This document shows positions 1 through 6,872 of a stretch of 22,122 bases of DNA, piece by piece. The translations under genes and the position numbers were made by a program. The stretch covers positions 1 through 22,122 of the forward strand of contig SEDG01000008.1 of the NCBI GenBank assembly GCA_004295885.1, written 5' to 3'. The DNA is from Pedobacter sp. GTDB taxonomy: Bacteria; Bacteroidota; Bacteroidia; Sphingobacteriales; Sphingobacteriaceae. Each line of letters starts with the position of its first letter. The stretch's first letter is position 1. The notes under the pieces were generated by a model. It saw nothing but the letters and a program-made list of their open reading frames with translations, did no database searches and was not told the origin of the DNA.

Positions 1-1118
1 CTATTAATTAGGGCATCCATACTTTCGGCAGGTACAGTTGGCCTTCTTACATAAGTGCTCATGATTCCCGAACCTAATTCTGCAGCAAACGCTGGATATT
101 GCTGCGAATCGTAACTTATAGGTGCATAATCTGGATTTTTAGTCATGTCCTTATAAAGATAGAATGGCGAGATATCTGCTTTTTCTGTCCAAGTTGGATA
201 AGCATACGCAGCCGTAACTGGGATACTTTCTTTATCAATGATGGCTGCATTACCCCAACCTGTCGCTGTGAAAAGCGGTGTATGGATACCATTCTTCTCC
301 GCAATTCCCTTTAAAACCTTCATGTGATGTTTACCCAATTCTGAATAAGGATTTTTCACGTCAGATACAGCAACGCCTTCGTGGGTAACTGCCTTATCCC
401 TTGCCGAAGCAGTCCAATCGTAAGGTGCACCTGCATAGGTCATCCCCCATGGGGCAGCCGAATGTTGGTATTCATTTTCTATTTGCGTAACTACAACAGG
501 CCCACCGTCCTTAAAATACAAGCCTTTCATCTGTTTCCCGATTTCTGCGTACAACTTGTCAACTGCAGTAAGGTAACCTTGGTCATTTGACCTCACGGCA
601 AATGGTTTGCTCAATAACCAGTCTGGTAGTCCTCCATTCCTAATCTCCCCATGACAAAATGGCCCAATGCGAATAATTACTTCCATTTTATTACTGGCGC
701 ACAATTGCAAAAACCTCCGCAAATTTCTATTCCCACTCCAATTAAAAGTGCCCTCCTTTTCTTCGTGGATATTCCAAAATACATAAGTAGCAATCATTGT
801 AATGCCACCAGCTTTTATCTTTTTGATAGACTCATCCCAATATTTTTCATCATATCTGCTAAAATGAAATTCTCCAGTTACAGGGATAATCGCTTTATTG
901 TTATAAGAAATGTAATAGTTATTTACCGAAATTTTGTTTCCTTTCGGGTCTAAACCGCCAAGTTGCAATTGTCCTTCTTTAATTTCCTTGGTCGATTTGC
1001 TCACATCTATTGTATAGCTTTTTTGTTGGGCACATACCGATGACTGAACAAGTGCCGATAGTAAGACAATAGCAATGCGAGAGAAAAAGCCGATAGTTGG
1101 CCATATTTTGAAGTTCAT
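1..1118 (-). CDS. GH35 beta-galactosidase, secreted (3' end outside the window)
   Basis: Hydrolyses terminal beta-galactosides, probably in the periplasm or outside the cell. I translated this frame from the ATG at 1118 to the window edge: 372 codons without a stop, so the C-terminal part is missing. Residues 1-31 form a signal peptide (short basic start, hydrophobic stretch, likely cleavage after VCA). The GH35 TIM barrel follows: PVTGEFHFSR, then FWNIHEEKEGTFNW (around 120), RIGPFCHGE, and QIENEY at 212-217. By clan GH-A convention Glu216 is the acid/base, and Glu347 in AAELGSG is a candidate nucleophile. It is divergent from an AraC-type regulator that probably senses its substrate. A near-perfect Bacteroidota promoter lies just upstream. 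The GH35 assignment is strong; the exact sugar cannot be told from this fragment. Confidence 0.87.
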   Translation of the reverse strand, partial: MNFKIWPTIGFFSRIAIVLLSALVQSSVCAQQKSYTIDVSKSTKEIKEGQLQLGGLDPKGNKISVNNYYISYNNKAIIPVTGEFHFSRYDEKYWDESIKKIKAGGITMIATYVFWNIHEEKEGTFNWSGNRNLRRFLQLCASNKMEVIIRIGPFCHGEIRNGGLPDWLLSKPFAVRSNDQGYLTAVDKLYAEIGKQMKGLYFKDGGPVVVTQIENEYQHSAAPWGMTYAGAPYDWTASARDKAVTHEGVAVSDVKNPYSELGKHHMKVLKGIAEKNGIHTPLFTATGWGNAAIIDKESIPVTAAYAYPTWTEKADISPFYLYKDMTKNPDYAPISYDSQQYPAFAAELGSGIMSTYVRRPTVPAESMDALIN

Positions 1119-1138
1119 ACTTTGTATTTGGGTAAAAT

Positions 1139-1169
1139 CAAAACTATAGTAAAACAGCAACTTTACAAA
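1139..1169 (-). promoter_or_regulatory. Bacteroidota-type promoter of the GH35 gene
   Basis: On the minus strand TTTG (1169-1166) is followed after exactly 19 bases by TAGTTTTG (1146-1139). This fits the Bacteroidota primary sigma consensus TTTG-N19/20-TAnnTTTG. Transcription should start near 1132-1134, giving a leader of about 15 bases before the ATG at 1118. No Shine-Dalgarno site is visible. The remaining 1170-1374 is AT-rich spacer that must also hold the promoter of the divergent AraC gene; I saw only a loose match there (TATCTTTTG around 1227-1235, one base too wide). Confidence 0.65.
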
Positions 1170-1374
1170 TGGACAAAAATTAATAAAATATGGATATTTA
1201 GACTATTTTTAAATGTTTATCATTTCTATCTTTTGTAATCGTTAAACATCACAATTAGCTATCTAGTAAATACTTTAACAGCCAAATAATTAAAGAACTG
1301 ATGTTTTTATTTAAATTTCAGCGTCAAACATTTATTAGCCAATAACAATTACATAGACAATTAAACCTTTTCTA

Positions 1375-2268
1375 ATGCACAGCGAGGAACATAAAAAAAT
1401 AAAAGAAGGATTTGTAGGCCAGCAAATGATTGTTCTTCCTCCGAACATTAAAAAACAGGTTTTAAAAAACAACCTTACTCGTCTGTTTCATTTAACTGCC
1501 ATAGGCTATTATCCCAATGCTAATTTCCATCATCGAACCAGAAAAATAGGTAGCGGACAGCACATTTTGTTGTATTGCATTAGTGGTCGTGGTAACATCC
1601 ATATCAACGAGCAAGAAATAGAACTTACCCCAAATACATTTTTCATCATCCCAAAGAACACCCCTCATCATTACAAAAGCAGCATCACAGACCCTTGGAG
1701 CATTTATTGGGTTCATTTTACTGGCGCAACTGCGGATTTGATTTATGACCGTTATGCTGCCCAAACTCCCTTGTTACGACAAATAGCGTATAGCGAAAAA
1801 CGCATAGAAGATTTTGATACGATATTTAATCTATTGGAAGAAAGTTTTGATGAACACTCTTTAGAAATCGCCAATTTAAAATTGATGGATTTTATAAGTT
1901 CGATGATTTATAGTAAACAATTAAATCCAAGTCTAAATCAAATAGACCAGATTGAGAATTCTATATTGTTCATGAAAAATAACATTAACGGGATTTTCAC
2001 AGCAGAGACTTTCGCTAACCAACAACAGCTTTCGCTCTCACACTATTCTAGGTTGTTTAGAAGTAAAACAGGGAATTCCCCTTTACATTTTTTTAATCAA
2101 TTGAAGGTGCAGAAAGCCTGTCAGTACCTTTATTTTACAGATAGAAACATCAAAGAAATTTGTACAGAACTAGGTTTTGATGACCCTTTCTATTTTTCGA
2201 GATTGTTCAAAAAGTTCATGGGTATTTCGCCCAGTCAGTACAAGAAAAATTATAGGTCTCAGCGTTAA
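1375..2268 (+). CDS. AraC family transcriptional regulator with cupin sensor domain
   Basis: DNA-binding regulator of 297 residues, the usual length for two-domain AraC proteins. Residues about 40-130 are the sugar-binding cupin-like arm (GRGNIHINEQEIEL, then FFIIPKNTPHHY, a classic AraC_binding signature). Residues about 195-292 hold two helix-turn-helix motifs, the second with the family signature around GFDDPFYFSRLFKKFMGISP (267-286). It is divergent from the GH35 gene across 256 bases, so it most likely activates that gene in response to the released sugar; this is inferred from arrangement. The ATG at 1375 is the first in frame and no SD is visible. A start further inside the frame cannot be excluded but would shorten an already normal N-terminus. 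Confidence 0.88.
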   Translation: MHSEEHKKIKEGFVGQQMIVLPPNIKKQVLKNNLTRLFHLTAIGYYPNANFHHRTRKIGSGQHILLYCISGRGNIHINEQEIELTPNTFFIIPKNTPHHYKSSITDPWSIYWVHFTGATADLIYDRYAAQTPLLRQIAYSEKRIEDFDTIFNLLEESFDEHSLEIANLKLMDFISSMIYSKQLNPSLNQIDQIENSILFMKNNINGIFTAETFANQQQLSLSHYSRLFRSKTGNSPLHFFNQLKVQKACQYLYFTDRNIKEICTELGFDDPFYFSRLFKKFMGISPSQYKKNYRSQR

Positions 2269-2302
2269 AGCAATTAGCGCTTTTAGACTTCAAAGGTTGG
2301 TT

Positions 2303-2330
2303 AAAAAAAAGGCCGCTTTGTGAGCGGCCT
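2303..2330 (-). terminator. Rho-independent terminator after hsp20 (also faces the AraC gene)
   Basis: AGGCCGC (2310-2316), a 7-base loop and GCGGCCT (2324-2330) form a perfect 7-bp GC-rich stem. Read on the minus strand it ends in eight U from 2310 to 2303, eleven bases past the hsp20 stop. Read on the plus strand the tail is only CTCTTT, so it may stop AraC transcription less well. Confidence 0.85.
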
Positions 2331-2340
2331 CTCTTTAAAA

Positions 2341-2787
2341 TTAACTAATTTCAATTTGGCGGGAAGTCATTTTCGCTTCTTCTTTTTTTGGAATGATAAT
2401 GTTCAATATTCCATTTTCGTATTTAGCTCCAATGCCGTTTTCATCTGCACCTTGAGGTAAAGTGAATGAGCGTACAAAAGAATGATAGCTGAATTCCTTT
2501 CTGCTATAATTTTTATCTTGCGCTTCATTTCTTTGTTCCTTTTCTACAGAAACGTTTAATAATTTACGGTCTACGGAAAGCTTAAAGTCAGATTTTTCTA
2601 GCCCTGGTGCCGCAAGTTCTACTTGAAAACTATCAGCAGTTTCACAAATGTTTACGTTTGGTACCAAAACTGCATCTCTTCCAGAAAAGAAGCTGTCTGT
2701 AAAGATTGAATCAAATACGTTGTTAAACGATGGCACCAATCCCCTTTGGTTGTTGTTTTTGTCTGAATTGAATTTAACCAGTGTCAT
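2341..2787 (-). CDS. hsp20: Small heat-shock protein, Hsp20/alpha-crystallin family
   Basis: ATP-independent cytoplasmic chaperone that holds unfolding proteins until refolding. Its 148 residues are normal for the family. An N-terminal arm (1-40) is followed by the alpha-crystallin beta-sandwich domain (about 42-138: VNICETADSFQVELAAPGL, then KYENGILNIIIPKKEE carrying the family's G-x-L motif). The C-terminal tail has the I-x-I anchoring motif (IEI, just before the end). It is a single gene with a terminator directly behind. Unusually for this phylum it has a perfect Shine-Dalgarno site. A 319-base stretch upstream holds several inverted and direct repeats, listed separately, that may mediate heat or stress control. 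Confidence 0.93.
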   Translation of the reverse strand: MTLVKFNSDKNNNQRGLVPSFNNVFDSIFTDSFFSGRDAVLVPNVNICETADSFQVELAAPGLEKSDFKLSVDRKLLNVSVEKEQRNEAQDKNYSRKEFSYHSFVRSFTLPQGADENGIGAKYENGILNIIIPKKEEAKMTSRQIEIS

Positions 2788-2794
2788 TGGTTTT

Positions 2795-2800
2795 CCTCCT
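2795..2800 (-). promoter_or_regulatory. Strong Shine-Dalgarno site of hsp20
   Basis: AGGAGG lies seven bases before the hsp20 ATG on the minus strand, following an A-rich run. Bacteroidota ribosomes generally make little use of such sites and the neighbouring genes lack one, so this stands out and supports the ATG at 2787 as the start. Confidence 0.6.
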
Positions 2801-2839
2801 TATTTTTTTTTAATGATTAAAACTATGATTAATTAAAAC

Positions 2840-2855
2840 GGAACATCAATGTTCC
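2840..2855. promoter_or_regulatory. 16-bp palindrome upstream of hsp20, possible operator
   Basis: GGAACAT-CA-ATGTTCC is a perfect inverted repeat with 7-bp arms and a 2-bp centre, 53 bases upstream of the hsp20 start. The shape is typical of a site for a dimeric repressor or activator. No regulator can be named: it lacks the nine-base spacer of the HrcA CIRCE element. Confidence 0.4.
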
Positions 2856-2902
2856 AAAAACGTATTAACAACTGCCATGCCATTGCATTTTCTAATATTT
2901 GG

Positions 2903-2943
2903 AACTGAAAAAAATTCAGTTAAAGTGAAAATCTTTCAGTTAA
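2903..2943. repeat. Inverted and 20-bp-spaced direct repeats upstream of hsp20
   Basis: AACTGAA (2903-2909), five A, and TTCAGTT (2915-2921) make a perfect inverted repeat. TTCAGTTAA then recurs at 2935-2943, exactly 20 bases (about two helical turns) after its copy at 2915-2923. Such spacing places protein sites on one face of the DNA. TTCAGTTAAA also occurs at 7715-7724, upstream of the SDR gene. This and the palindrome at 2840-2855 are the main structure in the 319-base gap 2788-3106; the rest, apart from the DUF72-like remnant, shows nothing recognisable. Confidence 0.4.
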
Positions 2944-3066
2944 CATTGACATTTTTTCATAATTAACTTATGGGAAGATATTGCATCATTTTATGTCGAC
3001 AGTTTGAAATATCTATTCTTCAAAAAATCGAAACAAAAACTCGGGTAATGCACTAATGTCAATAAT

Positions 3067-3129
3067 ATGGAAAAAGGAAACATATACGTTGGCACCTCTG
3101 GGCTTACTAGTATTTTTTGTATCGTTTAA
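3067..3129 (+). pseudogene. Remnant of a DUF72 gene start
   Basis: A 20-codon reading frame begins MEKGNIYVGTSG and then turns into LTSIFCIV and a stop. The first 12 residues closely match the usual beginning of DUF72 proteins (typically ..IYVGTSGWSYKHW..), which are about 240 residues long and common in stress-gene neighbourhoods. The match ends sharply near 3102, where the sequence becomes the end of the convergent gene 3107-3595. I read this as the stump left by a deletion. The identification is from a short motif only, so it could be coincidence. Confidence 0.4.
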
Positions 3130-3595
3130 GAAAACCAAAATAAATGACACCAGCTAATACAGTAGTAACCGCTAATTTTTTCATAAACCCTTTAGGATTA
3201 TGCTTCATCTCCATCTTTAAACCTCTTTCTGCAAAAAAATTAGGTGTATAACCGCGTACAAAATCATCAATCATTCCCTCTACAACATTCACTCTGTCTG
3301 CAAGTATTAAGGGTAGCCAATGGCGATATCTGTCTTCGCTGTGTTGAAACGCATAACGCCTTATTTTCCCACTTAAACCGCTTGGCGGCACAGTTGTACC
3401 GAAAACGGATGTAATTACTGGTCGCTCGTTAGATTTTAGCATTTCCACAGTCAGCGGTTGTTGGCTTGATCGCTCATATTCAATTCGAAGATGATCATCG
3501 CCAGTATAATTTTTCATGGGATAGGTGGGTTCATTTTCTGGATCAGCATCCATTCCCCAGCCTGGAATGTCTTTATAATTAAAATCGTTTTTCAT
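3107..3595 (-). CDS. Conserved protein of unknown function with C-terminal membrane anchor
   Basis: Not recognised as a named family. Taking the ATG at 3595 gives 162 residues. An upstream in-frame start at 3634 would overlap the preceding gene by 28 bases, whereas the start at 3595 lies 11 bases after its stop and begins with a natural-looking MKNDFNYKDIPGWGMDADPE. The protein is soluble for most of its length, with a Pro- and acid-rich start, a central RYRHWLPLILADRVN segment, and a C-terminal hydrophobic stretch (about 137-157, LAVTTVLAGVIYFGFL) followed by basic residues. This suggests a tail-anchored inner-membrane protein facing the cytoplasm. It is in an operon with the zinc alcohol dehydrogenase and may be its partner. 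Confidence 0.75.
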   Translation of the reverse strand: MKNDFNYKDIPGWGMDADPENEPTYPMKNYTGDDHLRIEYERSSQQPLTVEMLKSNERPVITSVFGTTVPPSGLSGKIRRYAFQHSEDRYRHWLPLILADRVNVVEGMIDDFVRGYTPNFFAERGLKMEMKHNPKGFMKKLAVTTVLAGVIYFGFLKRYKKY

Positions 3596-3606
3596 AAGGT
3601 TAAATT

Positions 3607-4746
3607 TTAAGGGATAAGAACTGTTTTGATGCAATTATCTAGTCGAGATGAAAATAGCCTATAGGCATCTGCAATTTCCGGTAATGGTATTCGATGGGTA
3701 ATTAAATCTCTCGGAACTAAACGACCAGATTGTACATGATCTATCAATTTAGGGAGCAGTCTTTTTACAGAAGCTTGATTTGCCCTAATGGTGATGCCTT
3801 TATTGAGTACATTACCTATTGGGATAAGGTTAAATGGCGGACCATAAACCCCTACTATAGAAACAATTCCACCTTTTTTGACAGAGTTTATTGCCCATTG
3901 TAATGCCGTTCCAGCTCCTGCTTGCATCAGCATAATTTTACCGCTAAAGGTTTGCAACTTGTTTCCATCCGCCTCACAACCTACACAATCAATACAAACG
4001 TCTGCGCCATACCAATCTGTAATTCGTTTTAAGAAAACCACAGGATCTTCCATCGATTTAAAATTATAAGCTTCGCATTTGGCATAGTTTTGCGCAAATT
4101 CAAGTCTATAATCAATATGATCGATGATGATTACTCGAGCTGGACCAAAAAACCAAGCACATCTGGCAGCCATGATTCCTATCGGGCCAGCGCCGAAAAC
4201 AACAACTGTGTCTCCCTCTTTTATACCGCCCATTTCTGCTGCTTGATATCCTGTGGGTACAACATCTGTAAGTAATACCGCATCATCGAGATCCATTCCT
4301 GCAGGAATAACTGTAGGGCCCACATCAGCAAAAGGAACCCTTACATACTCTGCTTGTCCACCATCAAAACCGCCTGCAGTATGCGAATAACCAAAAATAC
4401 CTCCTACTGCCGTTGCCATCGGATTAGACTCATGGCAGTTTCCATACAAACCCTGTTTACAGAAATTACAACGCCCACAAGCAATATTAAAGGGAACAAG
4501 TACCTGATCCCCAACTTTAAGATTTTTAACCATTGGCCCCACTTCTTCTACAATCCCTGTAAACTCATGTCCAAACGTTGAGCCTACTCTGGTATCAGGA
4601 ACAAAGCCGTGATACAAATGTAGATCAGAACCACAAATGCAACTTCTGGTAACTTTTACAATGGCATCTTCCGGATGAAGGATTTCGGGCATTGGTTTTT
4701 GAGTGGTGCGGACCCGATACGGACCACGATAATTCATTGCTAACAT
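3607..4746 (-). CDS. Zinc-dependent alcohol dehydrogenase, formaldehyde-dehydrogenase-like
   Basis: Medium-chain NAD(P)-dependent dehydrogenase of 379 residues. The catalytic zinc site is visible as Cys38 in CICGSD and His60-Glu61 in GHEFTG. The structural zinc loop is Cys90, Cys93, Cys96 and Cys104 (CGRCNFCKQGLYGNC). A Rossmann fold begins around VVVFGAGPIGIMAARCA (181-197). The long insert after the NAD domain and the overall pattern resemble the FdhA-like branch that oxidises formaldehyde or other small aldehydes/alcohols; the true substrate is unknown. The translation start could equally be the ATG three codons in (MNYRGPYRV). It is the first gene of a two-gene unit, divergent from yciF, and probably has a stress or detoxification role given the neighbours. 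Confidence 0.9.
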   Translation of the reverse strand: MLAMNYRGPYRVRTTQKPMPEILHPEDAIVKVTRSCICGSDLHLYHGFVPDTRVGSTFGHEFTGIVEEVGPMVKNLKVGDQVLVPFNIACGRCNFCKQGLYGNCHESNPMATAVGGIFGYSHTAGGFDGGQAEYVRVPFADVGPTVIPAGMDLDDAVLLTDVVPTGYQAAEMGGIKEGDTVVVFGAGPIGIMAARCAWFFGPARVIIIDHIDYRLEFAQNYAKCEAYNFKSMEDPVVFLKRITDWYGADVCIDCVGCEADGNKLQTFSGKIMLMQAGAGTALQWAINSVKKGGIVSIVGVYGPPFNLIPIGNVLNKGITIRANQASVKRLLPKLIDHVQSGRLVPRDLITHRIPLPEIADAYRLFSSRLDNCIKTVLIP

Positions 4747-4822
4747 ATTTCATTGATTAGTTAAAAAATCAGACATCGTATTCACAAGTACGGGGCTGAA
4801 TTGTTTAGGGAGTTTTAAAAAC

Positions 4823-4855
4823 AGGTATTTATCACGCCTGATGCGTATTTATCAC
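4823..4855 (+). promoter_or_regulatory. AGGTATTTA motif and 20-bp-spaced direct repeat upstream of yciF
   Basis: AGGTATTTA at 4823-4831 is one of five oriented copies of AGGTATwwA in this window. GTATTTATCAC occurs twice, at 4825-4835 and 4845-4855, exactly 20 bases apart. The motif ends 139 bases before the yciF ATG but 52 bases before a micro-ORF at 4884, a distance like that seen at the other copies. The site lies in the divergent gap between the alcohol dehydrogenase and yciF. I propose it as a stress promoter or activator site; this is inference. Confidence 0.45.
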
Positions 4856-4883
4856 TCAAGAACGAGGATCAAAACTAGAAGCT

Positions 4884-4931
4884 ATGAAGAAAAATAAATT
4901 TCTAAAAACCATTTTTACGCTGGCACGTTAA
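4884..4931 (+). other. Micro-ORF, possible leader peptide or truncated gene start
   Basis: ATG-initiated frame of 15 codons encoding MKKNKFLKTIFTLAR and a stop. The basic start and hydrophobic run look like the first half of a signal peptide. It could be the remnant of a lost secreted-protein gene, a leader peptide for yciF, or chance in AT-rich DNA. Its position 52 bases downstream of the AGGTATTTA motif is the only contextual support. Confidence 0.2.
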
Positions 4932-4970
4932 GAGAAAAAAAACGATCATTAACCTATAAATAACAAAGAA

Positions 4971-5483
4971 ATGGCAAATCAAAAAAACCAATCAGAAATG
5001 CCCAACGGACATTTACATGAACTTTTCGTAGACGAATTGCGTGACGTACTTGGGGCAGAAAAACAATTACTAAAAGGTTTAAAAAAACTTTCTCAACACG
5101 CAACAAACGAAACATTAAAAATGGCGTTCGATGAACATTATGCGCAAACAGAACAACAAATAGAGAGATTAAAAGAGGTGTTTTCTACTATCGGAATGAC
5201 TGCTCGTGCTAAAAAATGCAAAGCGATGGAAGGCCTTTTAGGTGAAGCTGATGAAATTATAGAAAGTTTCGAGCCAGGGCAAGTTTTAGATGCCGCCTTG
5301 ATATCAGCAGCACAAAAAGTAGAACATTATGAAATCGCCAGTTACGGCTGTTTAGTTACTTACGCTTCATTGATGGAGCATACTGAAGCGCAAGATCTAT
5401 TACAAGCTACGCTAGACGAAGAAAAAGAGACAGATATCAAACTTACAGATATCGCCATGACAGAGGTAAATGTTGCTGCATAA
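4971..5483 (+). CDS. yciF: YciF-type ferritin-like protein (DUF892)
   Basis: Cytoplasmic stress-induced protein with a ferritin-like four-helix bundle; members bind a di-iron centre, but the reaction is not established. The 170 residues fit the family. The start HELFVDELRDVLGAEKQLLKGLKKL (16-40) is the hallmark of DUF892, and likely metal ligands sit in DEHYAQTEQQ (54-63), KVEHYEIASYG (116-126) and LDEEKETD (148-155). The frame is preceded by an A-rich leader without SD. A terminator follows directly, so it is monocistronic on the 3' side. In many bacteria yciF homologues belong to general stress regulons, which matches the motif at 4823. Confidence 0.92.
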   Translation: MANQKNQSEMPNGHLHELFVDELRDVLGAEKQLLKGLKKLSQHATNETLKMAFDEHYAQTEQQIERLKEVFSTIGMTARAKKCKAMEGLLGEADEIIESFEPGQVLDAALISAAQKVEHYEIASYGCLVTYASLMEHTEAQDLLQATLDEEKETDIKLTDIAMTEVNVAA

Positions 5484-5502
5484 AAGTGTGTATGTTAGTA
5501 AC

Positions 5503-5534
5503 AAAAAGGCGCATTATAAATATGCGCCTTTTTT
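5503..5534. terminator. Bidirectional Rho-independent terminator
   Basis: AAAAAGGCGCAT (5503-5514) and its exact complement at 5522-5533 form a 12-bp stem with a 7-base loop. Read on the plus strand it ends in six U just after yciF. Read on the minus strand it ends in five U after the MFS gene (stop at 5567). It therefore serves both convergent genes. Confidence 0.88.
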
Positions 5535-5566
5535 ATATCCAGTAAAAGCTGTTGCCAATGGAAAGT

Positions 5567-6870
5567 CTAGCTTTGCCCTAATTCTGCAGGTTCTTTGAGC
5601 ACTGGAGCTTGAAGTTTGCCGCCACCTTTAGATTCACACCACTCTGGATTTGTTGTAATAGATTTTGCAACAAACAAGGATAACAATTGCAACGCAGCCA
5701 CCATTAATAAGGCATATCGCAACGCCCAATCTTCTCCAATCCATTTGGCACTAAACACAAAAAGTAAACACCCAACTACCCTACCTAAATAAAGTCCCAC
5801 TTCGTGACTAAACAAATACGTAAAATGGCTCCGTTTTTCTATCGTAGACACACAATCAATTACACCAAGTTGTATAGGAAAATAGGCTAAATCTAACAAA
5901 GGTCGAGCGAAGACCAAACAGGCTACGAAAATAATTGCACCCGTGGCGCTATAAAGAAAACTGTTAATTAACGATCCAGTTAAAAACAATAATAGGCCTA
6001 AGGCATAAACTTTTAACCTGTGTTTGGGTTTGGTGTATCTGCCTAAAACATAAAGCAACACTGCAGATAAGCCTGCACCTAGGGACTGTATGGAACCCAT
6101 TGCAGCCTCATTACCTACTAATCGCATGACCAACATGACTGGAGCAGCGATTACAAATCCTTGCCCCACTCCTTTCAAAGAAGCCATTAATAACATCTTC
6201 CGCCAGAGTTGGTGAAACTGAAAATACACAAACTGAGCACTTTTAGGCTGCTTAAATTTCCCCCTGAAGTTGATTAAACCAGCCTCAATGGTTAATATCA
6301 ATACAATTCCCGTAAAAAAAAATAAGGACCTTTAACATTGCCCCAAAACCAGCCATATTTGCTAGACATAGCGATTAGCATACCGCCTAATACGGGCATT
6401 GTTATCGAAGCAGTGGTAAAAAAAAGTGTTTCTAATCCGTAATAATAATTACGATTACTATCGTTTGTACTTACTAAAGCTAAGGAGACTCTGTTTGCCC
6501 AAAAGAAACCGTAAGCCATTCCCATCGTTAAACCCGCAGCGGCAACTCCGATAATTGTTAAATTCCCAAGCAACATCATGACCAGCATAGAAGAACCACT
6601 GAGGATCATTCCAAATGCATAAATTCTTGATATTGGCCAATGTCGAAGCAAATAACCATTGGCTAAAAAAGTAATGGGAATGCCAGTACCTTGGGCCAAT
6701 TGGTAAATCATAACTAGAGAAAACTGACCACTATGGCGAATGATATAAGCACCAACAAATAGCTCGATTACTGGCAACACAAAAGCATAAACCATGTTGG
6801 TTTTTAGCAGTGTTCTCATTTGCCTGGTTTGGCCTTTAAAGTAGCTGATTTCTTCTGCAAATGATGCCAT
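5567..6870 (-). pseudogene. MFS transporter, split by a frameshift in a 9-T run
   Basis: Two adjacent frames together make one 12-helix major facilitator permease of about 434 residues. The N-terminal half is 6870-6298 (190 aa, from MASFAEEISYFKG, about six helices). The C-terminal half is 6301-5567 (six helices, ending in a hydrophilic tail, apparent start TTG). Each half alone is incomplete. On the minus strand the break falls at TTATTTTTTTTTACGG (6324-6309); one extra T would read through as PYFFFTGIVLILTIEAG and join the halves. The start lies two bases after the stop of the SDR gene, so the two form an operon. Substrate unknown. It may be a true mutation, a phase-variable or slippage-expressed gene, or a sequencing error. 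Confidence 0.8.
6314..6322. other. Frameshift site: nine-base A/T homopolymer
   Basis: Nine A on the plus strand (nine T in the coding strand) lie exactly where the MFS frame breaks. Runs of this length are prone to replication slippage, RNA polymerase slippage and sequencing length errors. Adding one base, or removing two, restores the full transporter. Confidence 0.8.
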
Positions 6871-6872
6871 AA

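Noticed and set aside
99..953. Three plus-strand open frames at the left end
   Set aside because: They are antisense to a continuous 372-codon GH35 frame with signal peptide and catalytic motifs on the minus strand; their translations look random.
5567..6870. Two separate half-size transporters forming a heterodimer
   Set aside because: The break is at a homopolymer, one base restores a standard 12-helix permease, and the second half has only a TTG start with no leader.
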